From positions 94,202-158,201 of the forward strand of contig WBMZ01014052.1 of the NCBI GenBank assembly GCA_013400975.1: a stretch of DNA of 64,000 nucleotides, written 5' to 3'. A program made the position numbers and the translations under genes. Of this stretch, positions 50,601 to 64,000 are shown piece after piece. Position 1 is the first letter of the stretch; each line of letters opens with the position of its first letter. The notes under the pieces are model-generated. The model did not search any database, had not been told where the DNA came from, and worked only from the letters and a program-made list of their open reading frames with translations. This DNA is from Atrichornis clamosus (Eukaryota; Chordata; Aves; Passeriformes; Menuridae).

Positions 50601-53600
50601 CACCATAAAGTTCGGTTTTAGTTTGCTGTAAATTTACACAGTACAAATGTAGCCAACTATTTTATTTTTTTTTTTGTAAAAGCACATAATTCTTTCCTTC
50701 ACTGTACTTAAGAGTTGGCATTAAAAGTGTCTTTAAATGCCTAAACCAAGTTAGATGAAACAAAGCGAGAGAGCAGAGAATGACTGCCTCTTTTGGGGAT
50801 TATGTCACTCATTTGGAACTGAATCCAGTGACATCTCAAGTCACTCACTGATTCAACAAATACTGCCAGGGCAGACTAACAGTGCCTGGACAGGCACTGC
50901 CTCACTCCCACTTCTCCTGCTAAATGGTGATGCAGAGACTGCATTGGACTGTGAACCGGGACTGTGAACTAATTCTCTCAAGTAGTCAGGGAATTAACCC
51001 TGGAACTGGATCTAAGCAAGTGTAGGTGCTCTTTCCATTGATCTACTGACAGGAAGGGGATACTTTTCATCATTTGTTAATGCAGGGATTTTTTTCATTT
51101 CCTTTGCATTTTTTTTTCCCCCCAGGAGTCTAAAAAAAGGGATTCAGGCCAAATTGAACATTTTATGTCAAAGTAATTCTTTTTTTCTTGTCTTTTTCTG
51201 GCAAGAAAAGGAGTGAGAGTTAGATGCAAGTTTTTCAGACTTGAGACTCTCCAACTTGAACCTGAATTTTACAAATCCATGAAGAACTTTTCCTATTAAA
51301 AAATCCCCAGTTGCTTAATGTAAGTTGGTAGACTTTGAGAAGAACTTCAAATAAATATTTAGAGAACAGTGAGAAGAACCTAGACATTTCTCTTTAAGAG
51401 AACAGCCTGAGTAAACCCTTTCACATGAATTCTAGATACTTTGGTACACACAGTCCTACTCTAACATTTTATGTGTCCAGCTTGTTCATGTTTATTTTTC
51501 AGTTCATAATTAAGTAAAACAAGAAGGAACCAGCCTGATGGTTCCTCAGTTCCCACCCCCAAATAATTTCTCTGCAAGGTTGAACAGGGTGTGTTTTTTG
51601 TGTGTTTTGATGTGATATTTGTTGTTTGCTCTCCAAAGGCACCAAGCCAAAGATGGACACCTGATCTTCCTCTGTAGACAAAGAAATAATTAATTGGATC
51701 TTAAAATAGGTGGGATGGATCATTCTCTGGGAACACCCACCTCACATCACCAACAATTAAGGGACTCTAGAAGTTTAGTTTTCAGGCTGATAACTCTAGG
51801 TGAGATGAGGTTTTAGTCACTCTTAACATTAAAAAGGAAATAAAAAATGTATGTAGACTTTTAAACTGACTGATAGACATCTAAATAATTTTTCCTTCTA
51901 CTTCAAAGACGAGTTTGAAAATCCCACTATGTATACATGTATAAACATATTAACATGTTTATCCCTAGATAGTTTCTATCCTTAACTAGTTTTCCCCTAG
52001 AAACTTTTGAAATTTTATTTTTCTCAATTTCACAAATGTCACCTTAACAATTTTCTTGAGAACTTCTTTGAACTAAAAAATCTGGGGAAATACTCACAGT
52101 CTATATTCAGAGAAAGATGAGTGCACCAAGCTGGTTTAGTATTTAAGCGTCTTTTTATCTGCTTAAAAATTTATTGCAAACCAACCTATAATTTTGTGCA
52201 GGTTTTTATTCATATAATAAAATATGAATAGAAGCCCATACTGAAAAGTCCACCATGATAATTCTGGTATGGGACAAAAAATTGAACGCTCTAGACATTG
52301 ATCTTATAATGTTTTTAACAGAAAAGAACTAAGAGTGAGGCTTTGAGCTTTCACAAATTCTAGTCAATAGTTTTCATAATAAATTCTAAGGATTTTAGCT
52401 CTTTGTAAGTCATTTTACCAAACACTTCTGTTTGCTCTTAAAGGACTTTTGCATTTTGTGGGTTTTTTTCTGTAAACCAAGAGCCTGATTCATATCTCTT
52501 TAACATCAGTGCAGTTTAATGATCACAACATTCTGAATGCCAGTGTAGGTGTTGGGGAAATCGGGCTGATAACATCAGTGATTAACTGCATCAGTGATTA
52601 ACTGGGAAATGTCACCCATGATAGACACAGGTGTAGAACTGTGATTCAAGGAGGAGGAATCCCTCAGGGGCATGAGTAATTTCTCATGGTGGCAATACTT
52701 CCGTCAGAGATTCTGGTATGTATGTCTTATTTTGTTCTTGCCAAGGTATGGCTATTACTGCAGGGTGTCAATTAGCAATATGACATTTTCCTGGGAAATG
52801 TGCCACACATTAAACAGAGGCATTTGACACAGGCAAGACATAAAAAGCACATGAAGAGGGACTAATGATCTGGCATCCATTATTTACGGGAAAATCAAAA
52901 TATAAAAATCACTAAAATATATCACCTTATATGTTTTTACATTCAACTTTGTGCTTCTACTTCATCAGAGAAGGATATCAAATTGATTGGATGTGACTTA
53001 TTCTTGATAAATTCCTGTTAACTCTTTCTTGTCAGCTTATTATCCTGCCCATTTTTGCAAAAGGATTGTTCAACCACCTTCTCTGTCTTTGTGACTTTCC
53101 CAGTTAGACTGCCCAGTTTGTAAGTTTCTGGATACTTCTGGTTATGCTGCTTTTTAAAGATAAGTATTATATTTTCCTAGTTCCATCCTTTTTTTTTACT
53201 AGTGATGAAATCCAGTTGTGGAAATGTAGATGTTCTCTAACATTTTGAATACTTTGATACATGTTTATTCATGTCCTTTTCATTTGGCAGCTGGAAGCCA
53301 GACAGAATATATCCCACGGCTTCTTGAACTGCACAAGATACCTGCACTAAGCAGCTGAATCCCAGCTTTGACCTTTGATACAATGGGAACCAAGAAATTC
53401 TAACCCTGAACCAGGTTGTTTAAGCAGCTGAATCAACTTCTGTTGCACAAGACATGCACACATCTACTGTTCCCGAGTAAGACTCATTTTTCCTTTTTTA
53501 TTTTCATTTTCAAATGTTCTTTTTACTGTAATGATATTCCTCCAGAAAGAAAGCCTATATTTTGCAATAATCCTACTGAATGACTTTAAAATCATGGTGA

Positions 53601-56600
53601 TGCTAGGGAAAGCCAGGTGGTAACAATCTAGGTCTTGTCCATTGTTCCCACAAGCACAAGATGGATTTCAATCTTGTTGACACTCTCCTTGAAAGTCTAT
53701 ATTTTCAGATTGATCAACGTTTTTAGTTAGTGTTGTGGTTGGTGATATTCTTATTCCACCTATTCCCACTGAGGCTGGACGTGAGTTATCAGGACACACC
53801 CATTGTCAGACTGGAGCCCTCACTGCCCATTTACCAATGTGTAATACTGTAGAACTCCAGATTTATCCTCTCCTTGACTTAAAAAATAAACTGTAAATGT
53901 AGCTCTGTTGTTGTGATTGATTCATATCTTATATAAAGAGATCAGAAATAAATCATATAGTCATTTTCTGTTCTTTTGGCCTGCTTTGATTTCAGTTTTT
54001 TGACAGTGATCACTTCAATGCCCATTTTCCATTGATTGTATCTCCTATATTCATATATACTCAGGTTATCCAGCACATATTCCCCTTTATCAGCACCAGC
54101 TGTCAGTCATTCTTACTATATTATCACCTTCTTTGTAGCTCCTAACTATCTCTCTATATTTTGTTGAAAATGGAGACAAGATAACTCAGAGCTGAATCCA
54201 ACGTGCACCGAGGTATTTTTTTGCCACAGGCTCCACTGAAATGTGCTGCAGGTTATTGAAGCCCAGGTTTTGAAAGCTGTGCTATACAGTCATTTTCAGT
54301 GGGTACTTCTTTATCATGCCTTGCAATGGACACCCCAAAACTATTTGCCCTATTTCTGATTGTCAGAGAGGTTTGATCTGGACCAAGTAACATTCTCATA
54401 AATAGTTCCCAGGCAGAGTTTAGGATGTATTATAGGGCAGGAATTGTTCCCAATAGGAACTTTGGATACAGCCACTCTCTTTTGAGGCTGGGAGAATTGA
54501 AACATATGGATGTTGTCAGATAATGCCAGCTGGCCTCCGGGATAAAGAATAAACAGTGGCACAGACTTGCTAACTGTTATGGATACAGCCATTGTTCCAG
54601 AGATTGAAGATGCATAAAACTCCAAGAGAATGGGAATGCAAGCTACAAATATTTGGTATTTTTTTTGCTTCCTTGTTACATATAGATTCTACCTATGATT
54701 GAAGAGACTCCATTTTCTTCCTTGGAACTTCATGCATTTACAAAACTTCAGGAGTGATGCTCATCTGAACACACGTAACTCTGACCTGTTTAGACACTCT
54801 TTGTAGTCCACAAAAGGGGAATGCTTTTAAGGGACAATTCATTTCAATCTAGGAGGGCTTCTAAATCAGGACAGATGAATTATGATTCAACAGTGCATAT
54901 TTCATCTCATTGACTTAAAAGAGAACCTACAATGAGGGAATCTCCTGCTGAGGGAACCATCTCAGACAGCTCTGCTCTACATAACTCACCCTTTATTTCA
55001 ATTTTGCCTTCTAATTTGTTTTTGTTACAAAGTCTTTACTGCTCAACTAGAGTTAGTTGACATCATAATACTGAAAACTGAGAGTAAAACCAAATAAGCT
55101 CAGGATCAGTCTGCTGTCCTTCAGGTTTTCTGTGATAATAAATGGCTTATACTGTGTAATTCCTTTTTAGTCTTCATTGAAAAAAAATCCTTCACCCAGT
55201 TACTTTATTTCTTTCTTGTTTTTCTAGTTTGCACTTTTCATAGGAATTATGATCAAGGCCTTTCCAAATTATTCTTTTCTGTAGATGAGAACCAAAGAGC
55301 TATAACATACTCATAAACTTCTCCTTGGAGTAGTAAATTCAATCATGTATTAATAAACACTCACTCTCAATTCACTCCTTGCCTTTAAACTCTTGAATAT
55401 TTCTCCCCTATTAGTCAATAGAGACTCCCAGGCTGTCTCAATTCAGTTGCTTGTTCAGACTGTCAGAATAAATAATTAATGCAGTTCAGTAATTCTGTGT
55501 TTTTTTCTCCCTGTAACTCATTGGTAGAGTTGTCTTATGAATAAAAGAGCCTCTGATTTTTCCTAAATCTCCTAAGGTGCACAGAAACTTAACCCACACT
55601 TAGCAGTGGGATAAGATATCCAAATACATTTGAAGTTCTGTGTTTTTGTTACATTCAGTTACCTTTCCTAAGCTGGGAGTCATTTCCTCCCTGACTTTAA
55701 GGTCTAGAGAAGATGTTTGTTTTATTCATGTGTTTTGCTTTCAAGTTGCTGGATGGGCAAACCCTAAACAGCTTTGCAAGCTGACACACTACACCTTGGC
55801 AGAATTTAAAAACAGGCAAGTGAACACTTCTTCAGAGAGGCTGCAGTATCTCGCAATAGATGAAGTTATCTGTTATATTTCAAAATAGAGGGGGCAGACA
55901 CAAATCTCATCTGATACCTGATGTTGTTTCCTCTGGTTCATTTACCCAATTTTCTCAACCTTTTGTCCTCTCTTGCTGGCCACGATTCTCTTTCAATGTC
56001 AGGAAATGGACTTTGTCATACAACGCTCATGGTCTGGAAAGGAAATCCTGTGTAATTCCTGCATGGAGTGCCAGACATGCCCACAGCTCCTCTCCAGTTC
56101 TCCAACATCAGGTACTCCTCTGGAGCAGAAGCCCCCTATAAAGTTCTCTCTCTGTCAGGTGAAACTTCTCAATTTATATTCATGCATTCCAACGCTTATC
56201 AGCTTGGCATTAAGAGTCCTGGAATGTTTTCATTCCCACACCTGGCATCAGACTGAATTGTTTCCAATTGTTGAAGTGTTGGGATTGTTCAGCCATTGGA
56301 AACCACTCCCAGAAATAAAAGCCTTCTTCCTGGAAGAGCCTACTTGAAGTTTGAGCTTCCTTATCGGGGCTACCATGACAGACTTGACATAGGAGAGGGA
56401 CTTAGGTGCTCTCCATGTGTAGATTTACTACGTAGGAAGAGGAAAATATGTCAGATGAATATTTGACAATAACTAGAGAAAGTGCCAAGAGCAGAAGCAG
56501 ATAAAGTAGATAAGAAGTTAATATTGGAAACACTAGTTGTCAACTAGGAAATATAAGTAAATTTCATTGGGTTTTTTATCTTGTCGTGCTCTCTTTTACA

Positions 56601-59404
56601 CCATATTAAAAAGCTGCGGAGGCAACAACTAGACCTTCCTTTTCCAGAAGACTGGAATGATCCAATGGCTCACTGGTCTATGGGGACTACCTTAACATGT
56701 TTGGAAGTCACTCTTAGCAGCATGAGCGGGCATCAGGTTTCACAAGTGATGTTTCTTTATCCACTCAGAGGTGATGTTCACCACTGCTGCCTTCCTTTCT
56801 CTACTACTGTAGTTCAGAGAAAATTAATACATTTGGCCTTTTTCCTCAAACACTAAGAAGGTTCTCCATCTCTTTCCTCCTGCATCTTGCACCTCAGCTT
56901 GCCTAATCAATCTTCTTACTGCAACACATTCTTTGAAAGAATAAGCAGGCATTGCAATAAAAAGTTCTTGGTTCAGTAAGATAATGCCCCAAGGTGAACT
57001 TTTTTTCAAAAGTAGTGTATGCCTTATAATAAAACCATCTTAACTAAAATGTCTGGAGGTCTAAAGAGAAATCAGCATTCAGTAAAGCATTTCTGTCAGG
57101 TCAGCAAACATTGTCAGAGTCTTGTACACTTCAGAAAGAACAAAAAGAGTAAATATAAAATGAAAAGTTTCATTCAGAAAACTCAGGCTTTGCTTGATTT
57201 GTAGCTGCAGAAAAGAAGAGATCAAAGAATGTTATTTTTCTCCTTCCTATCTTTCCAAAGATGAGGTGGACATGTGAAGGAACATAATTTTTCATATTTT
57301 CTGCAAGCCTTTACTTTGATCTAAACCTGTAGTTCATCTTGGAGACAAATTTACAGCATCTTAGAGTGGTTGTGTGCTCTAAGATGAGTTCAAATCACAA
57401 CAGGTCACACATTTACTAAAGGGGTTGGCGTTTGAGAGAAGCAGAGGTGACAAAGAATGTCCTGCCAATACCAAAGAACAACCCCTGTATGTGTCATGCC
57501 ACACAAATCAGACAAAGCTTTGTGGCCTCTCCTGTTTTCCCTTTTCCCACTCTATTGGATCCGATTGCCAATATTTTTTTTTTTAAAGAGAAGATAGGGA
57601 AACCCCAAAGTATTTCTCTTTCAGATATAATGCCAGCAAAACATATTGCAAGCTTTAGTAATCATGGTTTTGGAAAACACTCAGATTTAAACAACTTTTT
57701 ATCTCACTGTGTGTTTCTCCTGCACAATAAATCGAGTTGTACTGGGCAAGAAGGCGTAAAATGGAAAGTAAAGCAGGATACCACTCACAGCAATTCATTT
57801 TTCTTTCTGATGAGGTTACATTCTTGCACGGTGAAGTGTCCTACATTCAGAAAGGACTCAAATTACCATGAAATACCATTTTTAACAACGGACCATTACC
57901 TTTGAAAAGCCGTTTGGCAATAAATATATTTTACTAAAATCTTGTCCAAAGATATCTGTCAGGATTAGAGATGCATTAGCATAGGTTCTTTATAGCTCAA
58001 AGACTAAAATATATGTTTTTTGAAGAGATTCAAATGTGGAGGAAGGAAGAAATTCTCTTTTCTGACGTTAAGCTAAACAAAAATCTAATTTGCAGAAATA
58101 GCCAAGAGTATTCAGCTGCAATGTTGTGGTAGTGGCACCAGCAGTGCCATCATTTCGGAAATGTGAGGGCGTAGAAGAGCCTGAAGCATGAAGAAATATC
58201 AGCCCACTTTCTTTTCTTATGCAACTTATCTAAACACATGTAGGTGAACACAGTTTCCACAAAATTAGCTGCACACCCACAGAAAATCTCATTCAGAATA
58301 AAATTGCATGGTGTTTCAAGAAGCTATGCTTAAAAATAACAGTTCAGACTATCAGAGTCATTGACACAAAGCAGGCTATTTTCTATCAGAAAATTCATAT
58401 TTTGGTTAACTTTTCCAAAAGATGCCTTAATTCTTTTACTGGTTCCAGTTTCAAGTAGCTGGAACTTTTAACCAACCCCAGATTGGTTAAATTATCAGAA
58501 GTCTAGCAGTCAAAATGTTTTTTGTGTTTGTTTTTTTGTCTAAAAACAAGTGTTTGCTGAAAAGGAGAGGCAATGGTCTTCTTCTGGTTTTGTCAAATAA
58601 CCATTACCCTGAGGGGGAAAAGCATGTGCTCTCATGTAGAAATTCTCTATCTCAGAATGCTTTGAAAAGATTGTTTTCTGATCAGTTAAGCTTTTGAAAG
58701 GAAAAAGTGAGGAAACATAAATACAAATCCCCTGAGCTGTCTTGCATAAATGCCATAATGAAATCTGATTTCATGTCACACTTCCTCAGCTTGTGGTGTC
58801 CGACATTTGGAAGTGTCTGGAGATGGAGATGCCTCGACTTCAGCAATGTATCAGTCCATAGCAAAGACAGCACTGAGGATGGTTGGGAGTCATCTTCCCT
58901 ATATTTGGTCAAGAAAAAAGGAATCTAGTTCCAGATGATCAGCTTTGCTCCCTCTTTGGGCACTGGAGGGAAAATGAGACCCTCCAAAAAGCTAATATAG
59001 GGACAGCTTTTTATTGAGAAATATTAAGAAGTGATTTTATAATAATTATGGCTTATTTATTTCAAAATAATATTAAAAGACTTAATCATGCTGGAGAATA
59101 CACAGGGTATAGATTTTTAAATCTCAAGTTCCACATTCTCTTCACTGTAATGACTGATTTTCTTATAGAGATTAATCTTTCAAAAGAGCTTTTATGAAGA
59201 CTGATGTGTAAGTGAGATTTGAAATTTGAAAGTATTGCAAACTTTGCAGTTCAGAGTCTGAGAAAAAATAAATTGACATAGTATGTATTTCAAGACAGAG
59301 CTTGTAAATGGTCTGGACAAAAGTGGTTAATGACAATAGTTAACACTTTTGACTTGAAAAGGTGTTCCAACAGAGCTTTGAAATTCCATGTACATTGTTT
59401 GCCA
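50601..59404. other. Long intron stretch without recognised genes
   Basis: No exon, RNA gene or CR1 fragment was recognised in 8.8 kb. A 16-bp tandem pair lies at 52573-52604. The plus-strand frame of 157 codons at 57432-57905 has no recognised domain and is treated as chance, but it is listed among the findings. Confidence 0.55.
52573..52604. repeat. 16-bp tandem duplication
   Basis: CATCAGTGATTAACTG occurs twice, perfectly, in tandem (52573-52588, 52589-52604). Confidence 0.9.
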
Positions 59405-59760
59405 TGCAGCGTATAGTTTCGGTTGGAAGGCACCTTTAAAGATTGTCTAATCCACCCTCATTTCCATGAGCAGGGACATCTTCAACTGCCTCACATTGTT
59501 CAGAGCCCTGTCCAACCCAGCCTTGAATGTTTGCGGGAATGGAGCATCTTCCACCTCCCTGGTGCAACCAGTTCTAGTGTTTTACCACACCCATGGTAAA
59601 AAACTTCTTCCTTATATCTAATCTAAATCTGCCCTCTTTCAGTTGAGAACTATTACTCCTTGTTCAATAGTAAAATATCTGTTCCCATGTTTTTTGTAGG
59701 CCCTGATTTTCCTCACCATCTTTCATGGTGCCATCCAGACCTATTCTAAGAGTTCAAAAC
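59405..59760 (-). mobile_element. CR1 LINE 3' fragment in the PTCHD4 intron
   Basis: The sequence runs from 'gtttcggttggaaggcacct' through 'ccatgagcagggacatcttc', 'agccctgtccaacccagcct', 'aaaaaacttcttccttatat' and 'tgccctctttcagttgagaa' to the segment corresponding to 'ttactccttgttctatc'. It lacks the tail repeats. It is moderately diverged and sense relative to PTCHD4. Confidence 0.92.
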
Positions 59761-62700
59761 ACAATGGTGAAGTAACTGAAGTTGTCTGGAAGAAAATGAA
59801 GGGATTTAAATCACTTTTTTAGTAGAAAAGAAGAGTTAAAATGGTCTTAAACAGAGAGACACAAGCCAAGTCTGCATAACAAACGGGAAGGTTGTTTTAA
59901 AACATCACCAGCAGTTTAAGTTTCCCATTCTGAGTGCCTGTGAAGAGTGACATTACTTAAATATACTGCACATCATAAAACGTGAACATTGCTCTAGAGT
60001 CTAAGCTGTGATTTAAGAAGGAATCCCATTGGGCAATACTTAAGCATGTATTTAAATGATTGGATTTTAATGCATGTTTAAAGCTAAGCATGAATAGAGA
60101 TGGAGTAATGTCTGTGCTTAAATACTTTTCTGAATTGTCATTTCAATTATACTATCTTAAACCCAAGTACATCTGCTACAATTTCTTAAATTACTTTGGA
60201 TTCACTCCTGGGTAAACGACCTCCATTGGTTCAGCTTCATTTTGGTCAAAGCTGGTCTCCAATCATATAAGTTGCACCAAGGGTTAGTCTGTCCTGATGG
60301 AAATTAGGGAAGGGGTGACTTTTTTTGGTCACATCCCTTAGGCAATATAAATACACTGTCATTTTTAGTAATTCTATACAGAACTCTTCAAGCATGCCAG
60401 TGGTGGAAACCACAGGTAAAAACATTAATGAAAAACAGCCTAGAGGAGACCAATACATTTTGAAGCACATTTAAAATGGTTGGAGTTGGTTTTGTTTTAA
60501 AAATCCCTGAGAATAAAAACATTCAGTATATAGGTTGACTACTGGAAAAAGTCCACTTTTGTTTTTAAATATATTGAATTTAGCTTCCTTATGAAATGTT
60601 TGTTACGGTCTCTGTTCTTCTTCTGAGCCCGTAGGGATTTTTCAACCTTGTTAAAATGTGCCATCTGCCAGAGACATCCGTTATAAAATTACAACAGCAT
60701 ACATTTATGTGTCTGCTTCATTCTTAGGAGAAACACCAACACCTTGAAGTTAAAAGAAAGTAGCAGGATTTTACAGACCACGTTTCTTAAATTAGGTTTC
60801 CTCAATTAGCACAATACAATCAAACAAGGCACGTTCTCACTAGCACTAAATAGAGAGAAAATAATTTTCCTTGTGAGGCCAGCTGAGGTTATATGATTAC
60901 TCCTGTCCAAATTTTCATTTCAGAAAAAGTAAAATTTTTGCTTGGCCTCTCAAAGTATGGCATGAATAAGTAAAAAATAATATTAAAAAAAGAAATCAGG
61001 TATAAGTATTACCAACCACATAAAGGATTGTACCTTTACTAATATTGTTATTTGACTATATGGCAGGAAAAGGCTTGTGCTGTTTTGCAAGAACACAGAT
61101 ATGTCGAGGTATTTTTTATTCCATTGCATTTATACATTGTTCCATGAGACATAAATAGCACCAGATCCCTCACAGGGTGTTAGAGAACATAACCCTAAGA
61201 GTTAAAGGGGAGTATTCCTATTCATGTCACTCAAATAGCTAATCCATAGACTTTTTTTCCTTTTGGCAAAATCTCTCAACAAAGAAATAGATTAAAGTGA
61301 TAAATTATGGAATATTCCCTGGTGGTGGTGAATAATGCTGAATGCAATCATCACAGAATTCTACAGCAAAGCTTAGATGAGACTTTTCTCTCATGTTTTA
61401 GCCTCCTAGGCTCCAGCTATGTTGCTCAGAGTTGTACACAATTCATTAATTCAAAAACAGAGGGAAAAACATCTTAGAGAGAATGAAGAGTAAGAGAACA
61501 CCTTCAGTTTACCAGGAGTGATGGGGGCTGTAAGGGAGATCATCTCTTTTCAGCTTGCTTTCTCCTATCCTGAGCTGACTGTCTCTCAAAAAATGCCACC
61601 AGCAAACTCAACAGAATTATTTTCATGGAAAGAAGTCACGATGAAAGTTGTCACGAAAATAGCAATCCAATAACAAAAAGGAAGAAAAGATCCAGATACT
61701 CATGTGAGTAGTGATGGTGTAGCAAGTGATAGTTAATGCTGAAAAAGAGCAGGTCTAGCAGGTGACTTTTGCACTGCATGGTTTCCAAGAAAGGCTCATC
61801 CAGTTTAGGTCAGCACCAGCCTAGGGATGGGGAAGGTACAATATCTCCATAGCTTCTGCATGGAGTGTGACATTCAGTTTACTGAATGCTGCTTCCTGGC
61901 TTCAACCCACCCAAGTTTAGGTGATTAAAAGGCACCTACTGTAGTACTTTTTGCACTGGTCTTTCTTATAATCACTGAGAAGAGTGGTTACTGAGATCAA
62001 GAACACCTGCTGGGGTTCCCCTTTCCCTTTGGCTTTAGAGAGCCTTGGGCAAGCAGCAATCTCAGATGAGTGTCTGAAGTGGGGAGAGAGCAGGCAGAGC
62101 CTCAGGGTGCACCAGAGGAAGGTGCTGAATAGGGTGCATGATGCATTTCCAGGAAACTAGCCATGAGCTGAAGAAAGAGCTCTGATTTGGAGGCTGTTCC
62201 TGGTGACTTTCTCTCTTCAAAACCCAGTGAAGGAGGAAATTTCTGCATCATGCTCTGAGGAAAATAAAAAATGAGGCAAAGGAAATGCAATATCAAATAT
62301 CAGAAGAGTATGTGCATCAGGGAAGGAACAACATCTGGTCATACTAACTTCACCCTATTTTTTTACCCTGCACTAGGATGGAGTACTTAAGTGCTGCTTT
62401 TCTGTTTGAGTAAGGACTGTGCAGTCGTTAGAGGGGTGAGGAGTAGTGCTGTGCAAGGAGGAATGAGTGAGAAATGACCTCACAGGAGACAGAAGAAATG
62501 CATTTTCCAGCAATGATTGGGCCATGCTGCAGCCTCAGCCATGCTCTCTGCAGCCCGAGCTCTGCAGGAGGGATGGTTGTACCAGTAGGTACTGGAAGTG
62601 GGGAAACATCCAAACAGTGATGACAACAGTGGGATTTTGTTTTTCAACATGTGTCTGTTGATTGTCAGTGTTACAGACTGAGGTGGTGAGAAGTCTGGAA

Positions 62701-63627
62701 TGTGTATTCCTGGTTGTCATCACCTCCATCTGTATCTGTTCAAGCATCATGGCCTGTTCCTAAAAAACTCACTTTTCCTTTCCCTTTGGGTTAGTCCTTT
62801 TCCTCTTTATGCAAGTTCCTTCTCTATAATTTTTTCCCTTTTTGCAGGAGCCAAGTTTCCTTTGGAGTGTCATTACTGACAAACTCATGGGAACTGTACC
62901 TGCTGCCAGGGGCTTCTCCCTGCTCCCATTCCCTCCTCTTAACTGTGTTTATTCCTCATGGTCACATTCCTTCCCAGATACCATCTGCCTATTTACTGTT
63001 TTCCTTCTCTTGGACCCAATGCAGTGGCCTTAGGGAATAATAAGATTGCAGAATTTATTTTTAGATGTTTTCACTTGCTTTGGGGTACCATCTTGAAAAA
63101 TTCTTTATCTATGCTTTTGATAAGGGCCATGAATTGAGGGCTCACACCAAATTTAGTGGAGTTAGGGGAAGCAACAGCACAAGGAGGATGAGAGCGTCTG
63201 GTCTTTCATTCTTTTCCTGCTTTATTCACTTAGTTCCAGAAATGCAAGAATTTCTATTGTCAGTTCTGGAAGGGAGGTCACATCAGAAAATCACAACGGT
63301 GCTTTTGTTATTCTGCCCTACAAAGAGTTTTGCTTGAAAAGTGCCAGTGTCAGCTGCTTTTCCTCATGGAGGAAGGATCTCTCAGCACACACCAATGGAA
63401 TGTGGCATTAAAAACCTTCATAAAAACCCCAGCCTCCAGCAAACCTGAAATAATACTCTCACACCTCTTGGGAGTGGAGCAAGCACCGTTACTGCACCAG
63501 GAGACCTTCAGCCCTACTCTGCCGACACTGTGAAATTTGCCTGATTTAATCAGCCCAGAGAGAATGTTCCTACTTTGTCAGAGCTCAGATTCAGCTGTAG
63601 GAAAAAAAATGCAAAGCTCTCACAAAT
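59761..63627. other. Intron stretch without recognised content
   Basis: No exon or firm repeat was recognised in 3.9 kb. Frames of up to 90 codons lack domains. Confidence 0.5.
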
Positions 63628-63736
63628 GAAACAAAACTCTTTACTTCTATCCTCAGAAATGCAAACATATATTTATATAGATAGAAACAAAACTCTTTAC
63701 TTCTATCCTCAGAAATGCAAACATATATTTATATAG
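63628..63736. repeat. Perfect 53-bp tandem duplication
   Basis: A 53-base unit starting GAAACAAAACTCTTTACTTC is repeated without a mismatch at 63628-63680 and 63684-63736, offset 56 bases (3-base spacer ATA). Perfect identity implies a recent event or a local assembly error. Confidence 0.95.
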
Positions 63737-63981
63737 TTACTTCTATTTTAAGATAGTCTTCCTATCTCATTGGATAAATAACTAAATGCCAGTCTGACTA
63801 GGGAATTTAGAATTTTGACATCTAGTTCCACTAAGTGTGCTGTTTATGGCAATTAAAGATGAATCACATTATTTTGCTCTCAAGCAGAGCTTAAGCTCAG
63901 GAATGTCTGGACTATTATTCCTAGAGGTGATTTTTACAGTGATTTGTAAGACAGTAGAGCATGATGGTTGGGGAAAAAAAA

Positions 63982-64000
63982 GGAGGAGAGGAGAGGAGAG
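63982..64000. repeat. GGAGA microsatellite cut by the window edge
   Basis: Short purine repeats of the GGAGA/AGGAG type begin here and run to the end of the window, so their full length is unknown. Confidence 0.75.

Overview
The window is vertebrate nuclear DNA, almost certainly from a bird. It is AT-rich, CpG-poor and gene-poor. It carries many decayed CR1 LINE fragments, including 3' ends with the 8-bp ATTCTGTG-type repeat typical of avian/reptilian CR1. The only long coding block is a terminal exon of a vertebrate Patched-domain gene. There is no sign of prokaryotic content: no operons, CRISPR arrays, insertion sequences or rRNA/tRNA genes were seen.

The one confident gene part is on the minus strand at 32822-34455: the last and largest coding exon of PTCHD4 (Patched domain containing 4). 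It has a clean splice acceptor, an intact frame of 544 residues counting a split first codon, and a C-terminal PDZ-type ligand. It covers about the last two thirds of the protein. Coding exons 1 and 2 were not found, so the right part of the window (34456-64000) reads as the gene's last intron, at least 29.5 kb long. That intron holds seven CR1 fragments (mostly in the same orientation as the gene), an isolated GC/CpG-rich patch near 43.25-43.56 kb, perfect hairpins near 44.48, 48.28 and 39.06 kb, and several small tandem duplications, the cleanest a 53-bp copy pair near 63.65 kb.

Left of the gene (1-32821) is the 3' UTR/3' flank and then apparent intergenic DNA with six CR1 fragments, several poly-T tracts and two single-N positions. 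One N lies inside a poly-T tract. The other sits exactly between two identical 30-bp copies, the pattern of an unmerged contig join. The most interesting unexplained item here is a 38-codon minus-strand segment (17883-17996). It has a good start context, one membrane-spanning stretch and a consensus splice donor, and could be the first exon of an unrecognised gene.

Most other open frames of 60-160 codons look like chance frames in non-coding DNA or antisense readings of CR1. No multi-gene system is visible. The findings are structural curiosities, one exon candidate and several assembly or annotation traps.
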